From the NCBI GenBank assembly GCA_964036195.1, contig OZ038452.1:3782001-3846000 (forward strand): a stretch of DNA of 64,000 bases. Reading direction: 5' to 3'. The number at the start of each line of letters is the position of its first letter. Positions within the stretch are counted from its first letter, which is position 1. Shown one piece after another: positions 42,801 through 54,375 of the stretch. This DNA comes from Sphaerolaimus hirsutus. Lineage: Eukaryota > Nematoda > Chromadorea > Monhysterida > Sphaerolaimidae. Below the pieces are notes generated by a model. It saw nothing but the letters and a program-made list of their open reading frames with translations. It made no database searches and had not been told where the DNA came from. The translations under genes were made by a program, and so were the position numbers.

Positions 42801-45153
42801 GACTTTTTACCACTAATAATCATAGAATATCAATGTCAAAAAATGCGCGGGCGCGATCGCAGCTATAACCATAGTAGTTAATACGTATTAAATTTTACTC
42901 GATAAATACGTATACTCGAGTACAGAGTAAATACGTTTCCTTCGAAAAAAAGTTCCTGTACTCGCTTTTATGTATACTCTTTCAAAGTACTCGAGTACAG
43001 AAAACGTATTTCAGATAGTCATTTATGGTGATTTTTGAAGGCATAGAAGGGAAAAAGGGACAGGAATATGCGAAAAATAGTGCAAAATAATCGAAAATAG
43101 ATAAACAAATAGCACATATATAGCCAAAAAGCGATTAAAATAGGCAAAAAGTTTTTGGGGTGGCTTTTCTCAAAAATACTCTGATTTACGTTTTCCAGGG
43201 GGAAAAGTACGTTTACTCACGTTTACTCATGAGTAAAAGTAAAAAATTTACTTTACGTTTTCTGTACCCAGAGGGCGAGTAAAAAATAAATACTTTACGT
43301 CGATGTGTACTTTGAAAATTCCGGTTCTTTTAATAACTCTGCTATAGACTTACCTACATCTTACACATTCTAAAATTTAAAAAAATTTCAATTTACCAAC
43401 CTTTGTCGCCCGCTTGGGAGTCTCGGCTAATATAGGCGGCAAGATGCCCTGCGGACGCAAACAGATGTAAATGTGAAATTACCTATTTACTATCACGATC
43501 CGCTCGCGCTGATAACGATTTTTTATCACGCTGCATCATCACAGTTAGCATTGAAAGAATCGTGAATTTTTAGAAAATATAAAATATATAATTTTAGAAA
43601 AATCTGTCAAGAAAAAATATATACCTAATTTAATCGCTCTAAAAAACCTGGAAATCAGAATTTGGGAGATTTTCTGATCTTTTTAAAAACCTCAGAAAAT
43701 CTCTCAAAAGGAAAATATAACAAATCTCTCTAGAAAATCGTGAAAAAATATAAATCTCAGAAAATCTTATATTTTCCGCGATTTTTATCTATAAATCTGC
43801 CAGAGATTTTTTCAATGCTAATCATAGTCAAGCGAACGAACCTTGTAAAAGCCGCCCAGCTTCTCCGCCTTGTACATCTGCTTGAAGCAGTCACGCAGCC
43901 CGTTGTATCTGAGTGGGTCAGACCAGGGACGTATCCAGGATTTTTGAGCGGGGGGGCTGCTTGTTTACGGAGGCCGGCGAGGGGGGAGGCTCAGCCCCCC
44001 CCCCTAAAATGTTAGCTACATAGTGGCGGAATGGCGCCATGGAACGCTGTATATGTATGTAAATATACACCCAAAACAGCAAAAAGCACAACATTGAGTG
44101 TATTTATCACGATTTGCGGCCACATGGAGCAACTCAGATGATAATACCTTATGTGTGGTGAAGAATGCGCGCTTGCACGCAAATTTTTTTACGCTGATGT
44201 TGAAAAAGTCGCATTTTCCGGTCACTTTCTGGTCTCGCCCCGGGAAGGGGGGGCTGCAGCCCCCCCCCTGGATACGGCCCTAGGTCAGACAAAGTATGCT
44301 CCCGCAATTTCAGGATTGTGGCATTCAACAGATAGTGCTGCGACTGGGCGCTTCAAAAAATTTACAATTTTCGTATATTGTCTTGTATTGTGTGAGCTTG
44401 AGCAGCAGATTTGATCACTATTTTATTGAGGAATATCAGGTGCCAATTCCAGGTTCCCAGTAAAATGTAAAGTAAAATGTCAATTGTCATGCAATATTCA
44501 ATAATAAATTTTTTGCTTTGATTGACATTTTACATGACATTTGACACGTTACTTTGCACTTCACGGGTCTGGGACTGCCCCCGGTTCACTCAACAAATTC
44601 ACAATTTCTCTCAACGAATCATTCCATGGCCCACAGCTATCTCGTGAATATTTATAAAAAGGTATATACAAAAACACGGCGTCTTATTATGTATACCATC
44701 TACACATCCCAACCATGTAATTTTTAAAAACCTCACACTTTAAAAAAATTGGTTCATTCTAAAAAACGCTATAACCAACTGTACCTGTTCGGGTCGCCGC
44801 GGCCGCCCTGCACCTGGAAACGGGTCTTGACCACGTCGAGGGGGTGCATCAGACTCACTTCCACTATGCCTGCGATGTGGTGCTATTTACCTGGCTTCCA
44901 TTTATTCATAACTTGTGGTAGGAGTCTGCGCATAGTTTGCGGTCGCCGGGTATATTTATCGAAAAACAAAATCGAATGGTTCCATTCGTCAAAAGACAAT
45001 CAAACTTGGCACGTTGCCAACGTGAACAACATCCAACTGACCGCCGTCAATTGAAAAAGCTCATGCTCCAGCACACATAAACACCTGTAAACTGAACGAA
45101 CCCGCGCAGCCGCCGGCGGCGAACTGCATGGCGCCCTGCTTCACCTGCGACAT
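36894..45153 (-). CDS. SLC25A21: Mitochondrial 2-oxodicarboxylate carrier (SLC25A21), complete, 10 exons
   Basis: Inner-membrane carrier exchanging 2-oxoadipate for 2-oxoglutarate, linking lysine and tryptophan breakdown to the matrix. Minus-strand exons: 45153-45102, 44869-44785, 43908-43842, 43448-43401, 42741-42682, 42378-42256, 40940-40782, 40286-40182, 39933-39860, 37008-36894; 295 residues, close to the 299 of the human protein. The three signatures are HPLDVVKTRFQ, CPFEVVKVRLQ and IPFDVAKSRIQ. Family stretches include YNGLRDCFKQMY, GILPPILAETPKRATKFFTF, GLTATLGRHGVWN and LYKGLVPKVMRLGPGGA. Every phase matches and all introns are GT-AG, with donors such as GTTCGT (three times), GTTGGT and GTGCGT. 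The start is the ATG of MSQVKQGAMQFAAGGCAG. Read past its donor, exon 5 would hit a stop, so its GTGCGT donor is obligatory. Introns carry many MITEs, including a composite of about 2.5 kb in the last one. No disrupting insertion is seen in the coding exons. Confidence 0.94.
37171..37589. mobile_element. CCGTATAT-type MITE nested in the composite
   Basis: Left end ACCGTATATCCTCGAATAAG, right end CTTATTCAAGGATATACGGT. The arms carry GGGGAGTTATTCAAGGG repeats. The outer sibling copy at 19683-20555 lacks it, marking it as a later insertion. Confidence 0.75.
37909..39365. mobile_element. 1.46-kb long-TIR element nested in the composite
   Basis: Very long inverted repeats: AAACACCTTCCCGGACAAG at the left against CTTGTCCGGGAAGGTGTTT at the right, then matching CTATATCTCTGGCTATG/CATAGCCAGAGATATAG and further inward to a centre near 38610-38680. 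Essentially a giant fold-back, without an open frame. Confidence 0.75.
41028..41495. mobile_element. ACGTAAATACG-family element in SLC25A21 intron 6
   Basis: Begins AGAGTTGTTAAAAGTACTG and ends TACGTTTTAACAACTATGC. Core of TAAAGTATTTT/AAAACGTAAAA words. Confidence 0.6.
41764..42222. mobile_element. GTATCCAGG-family MITE
   Basis: Ends AAGGACGTATCCAGGGGGG and CCTGGATACGTCCCTG; contains the GCGCGCAAGCGCGC hairpin and a GGCGCCAACGCC/GGCGTGGCGCC palindromic block. Lies 34 bp from the SLC25A21 exon at 42256. Confidence 0.7.
42409..42569. mobile_element. MITE with GGCCCACACACG ends
   Basis: GCCCACACACGCTAGTTGACAT at the left and ATGTCAACTAGCGTGTGTGG at the right (partly quoted), with AAATGTCAACTGG/CCAGTTGACATTT arms. 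Related copy at 59597-59762; a variant with TTTTCACCGTGA arms lies at 61266-61487. Confidence 0.75.
42880..43345. mobile_element. ACGTAAATACG-family element in SLC25A21 intron 4
   Basis: Begins AGTAGTTAATACGTATTAAAT and ends GGTTCTTTTAATAACTCTGC, with TACTCGAGTACAGA arms and a 200-bp unrelated core. Confidence 0.55.
43923..44283. mobile_element. GTATCCAGG-family MITE, short copy
   Basis: Ends CAGGGACGTATCCAGG and CCTGGATACGGCCCT. Begins 15 bp upstream of the SLC25A21 acceptor at 43908. Confidence 0.65.
44440..44581. mobile_element. Introner-family MITE inside SLC25A21 intron 2
   Basis: GTGCCAATTCCAGGTTCCCAG after a CAG, arms AAAATGTAAAGTAAAATGTC and complement, right end GGGTCTGGGACTGCCCC (left end quoted in part). 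It lies within an ordinary intron, not at an exon border. Confidence 0.65.
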
Positions 45154-45159
45154 GACCAC

Positions 45160-46180
45160 CGCCCGCGAACTCAGCCGGCCGGGTGTTCCTGGAAGCACTT
45201 GGATACGTTGGCACTGCGCCAAAGCATGGCACAGCGGTGTGCATGGTGTAGATTAGAACACATGATAATAATGTATGTGCTGGATGGTTACTTGAGAGTT
45301 AAGGCTGCAATTTTAAATGTGTATAATAACGGTGTGATTGATTTCCGACAATTTCGGATTCGAATGATCATTTTGGTGTTTATCACACGCTATCCAAACG
45401 CGAACGGAAATCACTTTATCTCTTACAAATCTTTGGCAGTCTGCCAGATTTGCGCAAGGCACATTGCGCTGTTTACAGAGAATCGTTATTCGCGCGGCAG
45501 CTCTTTTCGGGGGGCATTTTCATGCCCGGGTGATTTTCCTTATAAAAAAATTTTTTCAGCGAAGTTAGCCCCAACGTTACATGATCAATGTTAATCCAGT
45601 GAAAATTCTGTGACGAGAACTCATAAATTTTTACGTTTGAAAAAGCCACCCTCAACTCTGCTTTAAGTGACAAATTTACGAATTGCTCGTAAGAATTACT
45701 TAATTCGAATGAAGTTTGCAGATTTGAAACAAGTTATTATACACATCAAGTACTTTTTATATTCGAAAGATTATACCAGCTTCGAAATCTCATAAATTTG
45801 TAAGATGACAAGGCGAGACGCCAAAAATTCAAATTTTATAAATTAATTTGATAAGTTCAATCAAAGTGAATTCACCATATTGTAAAATGCCATTATTTAG
45901 CACACATTTTCAATTATATTTTCTAATCGACGAGTCCAACTTTCACTCCAAAAGACTGGCGCATGACAAAGCGCACAACCGCAAAAAATCGATCGCTGCT
46001 CCACACGCAGAACAGATGCGATCTCTGCACGCAGCGGGCGCCATTCTATTAGAGTTTGGAAAATGGCGCCAGCGCCAAAACGTGCATGTTGTTTTATGTG
46101 ACGGCAATCCTATATTGGGTCCTGCCATTTGTGAAATATTTATGGTGTGAAGTTGACACAGGAAAAATTTTGAACTACCC
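45160..46180. other. 5' flank of SLC25A21, no recognised gene
   Basis: Region upstream of the SLC25A21 start. Open frames here (for example 45199-45594 on the plus strand) show no family motifs and AT-rich codons. A short GGCGCC-type fragment lies near 46030-46080. Confidence 0.35.
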
Positions 46181-46189
46181 TTTTATGTT

Positions 46190-46572
46190 GAATTATCCCT
46201 CCCCTCAAATTAACCCCCCTAAAAATGGGCTGGGGAGATAATAACCCCTCTGTCGAAATACCCCCCCTTCAGAATGATGTACGTCATGTACATAATAAAT
46301 ACATCATGTATGCGATGTACATGATGTATATTACTGCTAATTTGCATTGCAGCTACACATAGACTAGTTTGTGTAGCTATCTACATTTTTATGTCCAAAT
46401 ATATCCTGTTTTGGGTATGCAAATGCCTACTATTTACTACAATCATAAGGAAATTGTTGATGAAATAATAACCCCCCCTCGAATTAACCCCCAATCAAAT
46501 TAACCCCACCCCATTAAATTTTGCTGGTGAAATAATAAACCCCCATGGGGGTATTTTGAGGTAATACAGCAT
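46190..46572. mobile_element. CCGTATTT-family MITE
   Basis: Arms of AATTATCCCTCCCC and CCCCCTCGAATTAACCCC, right end GGTATTTTGAGGTAATACAG. The core (ATGATGTACGTCATGTACATAA) is shared with 50049-50490 and resembles 4400-4440. Confidence 0.65.
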
Positions 46573-47265
46573 ACTGATATGTAAAAAACAGTTTTCCACC
46601 AGTGCTACATAAAAATGGTGGACTAATAGCATTTCAACTGGGTAGAGCAACTTATGATGCTATAATTGATGAAATATTTATGTGCATATTACACCTTCTA
46701 AGTTCTCAAACAAACAAACCATAGCTGAGTGAGAATTTTTTTCACTTGCGATGTTGGTCTCAAACAAATATTTTCAAACATATTTTGATAAGCATTTGAT
46801 GTTTCAAATTTTTCTGCAGCCATGCAATTACTACGTAAAAAATGAGCACACCTGACAAATAAGATAACTGAAAAATTCACTCCACAAAAACAAAACAACA
46901 AATAAAAATTCCCACACGCCTTTTTCCCAACGCTAGTGCCCAGATGTGGTATATGTATGTACGACTGTGTTTGAATGTTCAGCGGCTCACGCACGCACTG
47001 GCGTTGCCCTGCCTAAGGCCACAAATCAATAACGAACATTTATTCGTTTGCTTGTTTCGTATGGTGTAGATAAATATGTCTCGAATTTGCTTTTTCTTCG
47101 AATTTGGTCGAATCGTTTTTTCAAATTCAGTTTATTTCGATTTGCCAAACTCGTTTTTGTGAAACTACCGCTGATAACTCTACGAAAAGCGACCTTTCCC
47201 GACTTTACGACGGGTAGTTACGCGTTTAGTCAAGAAGTAAATGCAACACTGCTGCCGCATTTAGG

Positions 47266-48521
47266 TACATGGTCGGGCTGAAAAGTCCCTGGGCAGTGCT
47301 CGCCATTCGCGCTAGGGGTAACCTACGGTTATAAAATTTTAACACGTTTATATATCAGGTGTTTTGAGTTTTCACCCAAAATTTCACCTCTCTAGCTTCA
47401 CCCACTGCGGAACTGTGGGGGTTACAATTTCGGTCATTTTGTACTGATGTACAAATGGTGCTCTAGCTCAACGCTGCTTTAAGTTGTGATCATGAAACTT
47501 TGGCTAGTGTAAGCCACCAGTGTTGGCAATGTGCCATGCCAGCACTAACCAACATTAGCTATGATATCATAAGCCTAGTCCATATTGCCATTACTGTCAC
47601 TACTCTCACTACCAAATTCATCATTCTGCCTCTACGGTTGGTCAATACAGGTTAATACAGGAGGCGTTTTTCATGCACACTGCTGTTGAACACAGGTAAT
47701 GTGTCCACTACAGATAAGTAATGAAACACAAATGAAATTTAATTGACATAATAATTTACTGCACATTTCAAAACAACATTAAAATCACTGCAATACAACA
47801 TGATCTCAGATGATCACCAAAAACGGCACGGACGCACAGGGCAACTCCGCAACGGGCAACCACATCTATTTTTGTACGTTGGGCATCTATCACACTAAGA
47901 TAAATATGTACCGAAAAATTGACGCAAAAGTCTGCTCAGATGCATTGGACCAAACTCGATCATGATTGCATGAGCAGTGACACCTGCCTTATCTGACATG
48001 ATCCTATTGTACTTGTGTTTTATCCACATCAAATGTGTCGCAATTAATTCCTGCTCTTCGTGCATTCCATTGCATTAGCTGCCTTATAACTTTACCATAC
48101 TAACTACTTGGTTGCCCTATGCGGGGTTGCCCCACACCATGCAGCCCCAAAAACATCCATCACAGTTCCCACGTTTCTTGCACATCACCCTGATCTGCAT
48201 ATTAATTTTACCTTAATAGCAATGATGTTGATGAATATGTTGAATACTATCAGCACATTGCCAACACTGGTGGCTTACACTAGCCAAAGTTTCATGATCA
48301 CAACTTAAAGCAGCGTTGAGCTAGAGCACCATTTGTACATCAGTACAAAATGACCGAAATTGTAACCCCCACAGTTCCGCAGTGTGTGAAGCTAGAGAGG
48401 TGAAATTTTGTGTGAAAACTCAAAACACCTGATATATTAATGTGTTAAAATTTTATAACTGTAGCGTACCCCTAGCGCGAATGGCGAGCACTGCCCGGGG
48501 ACTTTTCAGCCCGACCATGTA
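47266..48521. mobile_element. 1.26-kb element with about 260-bp terminal inverted repeats
   Basis: Left end TACATGGTCGGGCTGAAAAG and right end its complement, CTTTTCAGCCCGACCATGTA. The repeats stay matched through GCGCTAGGGGTA, CACCTGATATAT, GCGGAACTGTGGGGG and GGCTAGTGTAAGCCACCAG. The centre has no open frame. A second copy lies at 61731-62884. It ends about 265 bp before the TLC-domain gene. Confidence 0.8.
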
Positions 48522-48785
48522 CATTGCACTTTTATCTGCCATGTAAAATTTCAAATTCCCAGTAATTTTGTTATTTTTCTTGGATATTTTACCTGACTTT
48601 TGAAAAATTCCTGCGTCATTTTACATGACATTCAACAAGGTGCGGTGACGGTGAATGACCCCCAACTCTAAAAACAAAATACAAAATTAATTTTACGCCC
48701 GTAAATTTTTTTTGGTAAAATAAACGGAAAACGATCCAAAAAAAAATCATTTACCGCGGGAAACCTTCACTTTCCAGATCCAGCC

Positions 48786-51700
48786 ATGCAAAACACGTCG
48801 ACGCCGTTCAACGCGACCAACATCACGCTGCCCGACCTCGCCGACGAGTTCAACTTGGCCGACTTTTTCGACGACAAAAATCTACTATGGGCCTACGCGC
48901 GCATCCTGTTATTCGCGCTAATTTTTCGAGCCCTAGATTATCCGATTTTATTTTCGATTATAAAAAGAAATTACGGCAACAGTTCGGCTAGAAGGAGGTG
49001 GCGCATTAGAAATGAGACGACTTCGTTGATTCACGCGACGATTTCCGGCAGCTGGGCGTTGGCTACATTCGTTCTTGACCATGACATTTGGAAGGATATG
49101 ATAAATTGGTTCAGCACGTATGCGTATTGGCTGGTTAGTGTGTTTTGGGGGATTATTTTGATGACTAGTGGGACGCGGGTACGATCAGAATATTCAACCG
49201 ACAATGGCGGCGCACACACTAGTTGACTGGTTGGCACGTGTGTCAACTCAGATTTAGGCTTCACTTGTCACAGAGCCATCTTCAATGCACTGGTCGTATT
49301 TAGCATTTATTTTTCAACATTGCCGCATGTGTATTTGGAGATCGCCTGGCGACTGGTGATGGAATGGCGCCATGGCGCTGGCGCCATTTGAGGGCGCCAA
49401 AGTGCGCCGCCCTATGGCGCCTTGGCGCTTGGCGCCCACTTTCCGAATGGCGCCATGGCGCCCTTGGCGCCTGGCGCCTTTTTCTGGCGCTTTTCCATCA
49501 CTAATCACAAGCCAACCCCAGCACAAATGCACAACATTGCAACATTTCCCACCACGCCATTCAGACGCTATTCTCGATCGGCTACTTCGTGCACGACGCG
49601 ATCGACTTGGTGTCGCACGAGCGGTCGCTGCGAGTGCTCGAACTACTCTTCCATCATGTCTCCATCGTGTTCGCGTTCATGTGCGGCGTCACCACGCACA
49701 GGTGCGATTTTTAGGTTCCTCTGAGTGGATAAAAAGGTGAGGCGGACATAGTGCGAGTACCGTAGTTCTTCTAATAGAACGTCACCTACAATATAACGGC
49801 AACTAATAGAACTGCAGCTCTTGGCACATTTTTGCGCTCACGAAAGCAATAGAACGGCTGCCTCCAATAGAACGGCACCTCAAATAAAACGGCAGGTAAT
49901 AATAATATCTATGGTGCAATAGTGCCAAAACACATTAATAAGATAAATTTATGGATGAAAAAATTTCAAACCATTCAAATAAATATGAAAACTTCACAGT
50001 GAAGCTATGATGCCAAAATAAATACCTATGACATCAAAACTATAACTACCGTATTACCTCGAATTATCCCCCCCCCCTTGAATTAACCCCCAACTCGAAT
50101 TACCCCCCCCTCAAAATCGGCTGGGGAAATAATAACCCCCCCTCGAAATACCCCCCCCCCCTTCGGAATGATGTACGTCATGTACATAATAAATACGTCA
50201 TGTATGCAATGTACATGATGTATATTACTGTTTATCTGTATTGCAGCTACACATGGACATGTTTGTGTAGCTAATCTACGTTTTTATGTCCAAATATATC
50301 TTGTTTGGACACATTTATTACCTGTTTTGAGCATGCAAATGCCTACTATTTACTACGATCCTTACGAAAATTTCTGACGAAATAATAAGACCCCCCCTCG
50401 AATAAACCCCCCCCCTCGAATTAACCCCCCCCTCAAATTTTGCTGGCGAAATAATACACCCCCATGGGGGTATTTCGAGGTAATACGGTATGTTGAAATA
50501 AAAAATGTGTGAAAAATTGCTGAAAATTAAAACGGCAACCTCCAATAGAACGACAGGTAAAAAGTTGACACAAAAATAGAACGGCGCTCTTCTATTAGAA
50601 GAAATACGGTAAGCGGTATGGCCGCCTTACATTTGTACAACACAATTTCTCGTACACGTTTTCCCTTCTGCAGGTTCGTGGCCCTGTGCGCCTGCGGCTT
50701 GCTGATGGAGTTGAATTCCATTTGCCTTCATTCCAGATCCCTGTTGAATTTGCACGCGGTCGATAGACAGAGCATAGTTTATAGGCTCGTGAGTTATTTT
50801 TAGAGGGTGGCAAACTGATACACTATGTTACATTTTAGTCCGGAATTTGTTATCACGCTTTGTTGTGGAGATGTTCCAATGAAAAACGTGACTGCCAGGT
50901 AAATAAAAACCGTATTTCCTCGAATTACCCCCGGGGGGTTATTTTTTCAGAGTGATCATTTTGAGAGAAATACGTGAAAAATGCAACAATAACCACCATT
51001 TATAAGTTTTTACAGCCTTATATTTATACGGATGTAGATGGTATAAACGATGTTCTAACATAACACAGTAAGTGTTTTCAACGTCTGTTATGCATTTCCC
51101 GAACCACAAATTCATAGTGCCCATTTTGAGGAGGGGGGGTATTTCGAGGAAATACGGTAGCTATTTTTGTTTGTTGCACCCAGACATAGTTGTTCAAACG
51201 TATTTACGTTTACTTGATAAATACGTATACTCGCGTACTGCGTAAATACGTTTATGTTTCCTCCCGAAAAAAATACCGGTACTCACATACTCGCATACTT
51301 TTTGAAAGCACGCGAGTACAGAAAACGTATTTAAGGGGACAGAAAATGTCATTTTGCCAAACAGAAAGTGACAAACATAGGACATTTTACATGCGGAATA
51401 GTACAGGCCCCCTCAAATACCCCCCCCCCCTCATCCAGGTATCAGTCTCCAACGTGGCCAGTTTCATAGTATTTCGCCTGTCGACCACGTTCTACATGCT
51501 CGTGTGGGACCTGCTGCACTTCGACCAGATGGAGGCGTTCTACTTCGGCGTGCTCTTTTTCGTCATGTTCTCGCTGCTGTGCGTCAACCTGATCCTGTTC
51601 TACCGGGTGCTGTTGGCGGACGCGTACGTGCAGCCGCCGCCCGCCAGCTGCCTGGTGCCGATCCCAGACCATGTAAAGTGCCCTGTGAAGTGTTGAATGT

Positions 51701-52510
51701 CATGTAAAGTGTCAAAAGTCATGTAAAATGCCCTGCAAAATGGCAAACGTACGTTAGCCATTTTGCAGGGGATTTTTCATGACTTTTGACACTTTGCGTG
51801 ACATTTGAAATTTTACAGGGTATTTTACAGGGTGCGGGACTGCCCCCTGGTGCCGCCGCCCGTGTGGCAGTACTTGCCCACTTTGAGACAGGCGCCTGGT
51901 GCCGGAGCCGGCGCGGCCGGACAACAGGTGCAGCTGGAGGCTGTTGTGGTCGGTTTGGAGAATTTTGGGGGTTTTTTTATTGTTTGGGGTGGGGTCATTT
52001 TTGCGGGTTTTGCGAGTGGGAAAAGGCACTTTTCGCGCCGCTTGAGTGGTTAGAAATTTTTTAGAACGTGTGTACCTGACAGGTAAATATTTTGATGAAA
52101 TACACATGTGAATTTACTTGTCAGCCGAGTTAAACTTACTTGTCACTTTCCTTGGTACTTGTCCACTTGCGGAATGTAGTTGACAAATAGTGACTGTGAC
52201 AAATACCTAGCAAAAAAGCTTCAGCCCTCGGGTTTGACATATTAGCTTGCAATGTAACTCATCGACTAAGCCCAGCTCAGCTCAACTTGAAAAACACACA
52301 CAATCAATTTGACTACAACCATCCAAGAAAAAAAAATAAAACGTAAACCATCTCCCCCTTCAGCTGCAAACAGTGGACGAGTCGGCAGCAGAAGCCAAAG
52401 AACAACACGCATTGGATGCTGAAAGGCAGTCGGTCGCTTCCAGGGAAAGTGCCTACATGTCTGTAGCTGGAGATGTCATCATGGGCACTGATAATGATAT
52501 CATTCCTTAG
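48786..52510 (+). CDS. TLC-domain membrane protein (TLCD1/TLCD2-like), complete, 6 exons
   Basis: Polytopic membrane protein of the TRAM-LAG1-CLN8 group; TLCD1/2 proteins influence membrane phospholipid composition at the plasma membrane. Exons: 48786-49133, 49565-49701, 50674-50788, 51439-51654, 51850-51927, 52364-52510; 346 residues with all phases matching. Family landmarks are RWRIRNETTSLIHATISG, GYFVHDAIDLVSHER, VLELLFHHVSIVFAF, LLMELNSICLHSRSLL and NLILFYRVLLAD. Several hydrophobic helices are evident. Residues after the last helix are a Pro-rich then acidic/polar tail longer than in vertebrate TLCD1/2. The start ATG follows an AG acceptor-like CCAG, so a 5' non-coding exon is possible. 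The intron at 51655-51849 is an introner with GT...TG ends; other introns are GT-AG. Which TLCD paralogue this is cannot be decided by eye. Confidence 0.88.
49362..49505. repeat. GGCGCC palindromic repeat element
   Basis: GTGATGGAATGGCGCC...GGCGCTTTTCCATCAC ends surround dense GGCGCC/GGCGCCATGGCGCC words. Similar blocks are at 53028-53260, 53715-53945, 23965-24030, 24400-24610 and 56870-57110. Open frames through these blocks are artefacts. Confidence 0.65.
49757..50612. mobile_element. AATAGAACGGC element with a CCGTATTA MITE nested inside
   Basis: Outer ends TACCGTAGTTCTTCTAATAG and CTATTAGAAGAAATACGGTA, arms with CTCCAATAGAACGGC. A CCGTATTACCTCGAATTA...TTTCGAGGTAATACGG element (50049-50490) is nested in it. 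Both families share the TACCGTA terminus. In TLCD intron 2. A fragment lies at 6560-6625. Confidence 0.7.
50910..51160. mobile_element. CCGTATTT-family MITE in TLCD intron 3
   Basis: Left end ACCGTATTTCCTCGAATTAC, right end TATTTCGAGGAAATACGGTA. Core matches 28030-28287 closely. Confidence 0.75.
51655..51849. mobile_element. Introner G: hairpin MITE forming a GT...TG intron in the TLCD gene
   Basis: Begins GTGCCGATCCCAGACCATG after CTG and ends GGTGCGGGACTGCCCCCTG. Arms GTAAAATGCCCTGCAAAATGG and complement close on CAAACGTACGTTAG, so the intron is almost entirely a hairpin. Excision restores SCLVPPPVWQYLPTL in frame; unspliced reading ends after a dozen residues. The flanks also share CCTGGTGCCG, which leaves several equivalent cut positions, none GT-AG. 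Confidence 0.8.
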
Positions 52511-52900
52511 ATTGGGGGGTGCCGCAGTGTGTCAAGTATGTAGTGTGAGAATTTGAATGGGACAATTCAATCAAAACATCGATATATGGTAAATTATTGG
52601 ATATCGAGCTTTTTCATATCGAAAAACGGATTTTTCAGGAAAAATATGCTTGTTTTTTTACATTTTTTGTTGTGGTGGGTTTGTGTATGTGCAAAAGTAA
52701 TGCTTATATTTTTGTTAATGTTCAACTTTAACTTGAAAAATCTCAGGATTCTGTTTAGAGAAAATAGAAGTTTTTAAATCGTTTTTTTTATAACCAGCAT
52801 CGGAACCGTTTTTTATAAAAACGGCAGCTGATAATTTTGTGCTCATTCACTAGGTATTTTGCGATTCGTTGCCTGCAAGCGTGCAATTGTTTTTGTTGTA

Positions 52901-54375
52901 CCGGGTGGCCCACGTCAGGCGCACGGTTTTGATTGGCCCCCAACACATCAAATTTGAATGAAAACCGCTCGAATTTGGTATGGGGGTAAATAAATGTACC
53001 CCATTTGTTGTGTTAAGTGCACGGTTTTAGTGATGGAAAAGCGCCAGAAAAAAGGGCGCCAGGCGCCAATGGCGCCATGGCGCCATTCGGAAACTGGGCG
53101 CCAAGCGCCAAGGGCGCCACAGAAAAAGGGCGCCAAGGGCGCCATGGCGCCATTCAGAAAGTGGGCGCCAGGCGCCAAGGGCGCCACGGAAAGAGGGCGC
53201 CAAGCGCCAAGGGCGCCATGGCGCCAATTGAAAAGAAGGGCGCCAATGGCGCCAGAATAAAAAAGCGAGTAGAATACCCTGCGTGTGCTAAAAATGCTTC
53301 TCCAGCACTGTAGTGCACACATTCACTTCTTTATTCATGTTCTCCAGGATGTAATCAGCAAAAATGAGACTAGCAACAAACTTTTGTGCAAAAACCGTAT
53401 GTGATATTCAATTCAAACACTTTGAAAATTCTCATTCGACAAAACCATGAATGCACATCAAATAGATTTTCCAATATATGTTTTCTTGAAGCGGACGACA
53501 ACGGAATTCCGATAATTTCAATCCGTTGATTTACGAGTTTGCAAGTTCACCGGTCTATCATGCTTAGCTTCTACATCCGTTACACGCATCTGATAAAAAT
53601 TGGATGAAACATATACATCCACTCACACCACTTTGTCTATTTTCCAGTGAATTTTGATCATTCACAGACCCGTTTTTTTCGTTTTTATTCATTCACGCAG
53701 CACTCACCTTGAAACCATGCTGGCGCCATTTTGGCGCCCTTTTAGGGCAGGGCGCCAGGCGCCAAGGGCGCCACGGAGAAAGGGCGCCAAGCGCCAAGAG
53801 CGCCATGGCGCCTTTCAGAAAGTGGGCGCCAGGCGCCAAGGGCGCCACAGAAAAAGGGCGCCAAGCGCCAATGGCGCCATGGCGCGGCGCCCTTTGGCGC
53901 CCTCAAATGGCGCCAGCGCCATGGCGCCATTCCATCACTACACGGTTTCATATTGGAAGATTTCGTGTCAGAACGTGAAAGAGTTTCATATTTACGTTTT
54001 TGAATGTGTCCCATTGTAGATGGTCCTGTGGAGTAACGTTGTTTTGCATACGATGTGATAAAGGTGTAAGTTCAGTGATATTTATGTGTGTGCTTTACAT
54101 ACTAAATCGGGTACATTTATCTACTTTCATGCCAAATTTGGGCTATTTTTATGAATAATTGGTGCTTTGGTAGGCGATTGCCTGAATGCGCCACGCTCAA
54201 ACACGTATTAAACTTTGCTTCACGTTCCGACATGAATTTTCGTGATCTGGAACCGTGCACTTAACACAACAAATGGGGTACATTTATCTACCCCCATACC
54301 AAATTTGAGCAGTTTTCATTCAAAATTGACGTGTTGGGAGCCAATTGAAACCGTGCGCCTGACGTGGGCCACCCT
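52901..54375. mobile_element. 1.5-kb inverted-repeat element with two nested GGCGCC blocks
   Basis: Outer ends GGTGGCCCACGTCAGGCGCAC and GTGCGCCTGACGTGGGCCACC (partly quoted); the repeats remain paired through CATACCAAATTTGAGC and ACAACAAATGGGGTACATTT. Two GGCGCC-type palindromic elements with TAGTGATGG-like ends are inserted in the interior (53028-53260 and 53715-53945). Intergenic. Confidence 0.75.

Noticed and set aside
53027-54014. Overlapping Ala/Pro/Arg-rich frames (GANGAMAPF-type)
   Set aside because: Translations of GGCGCC palindromic repeats, open in several frames at once.
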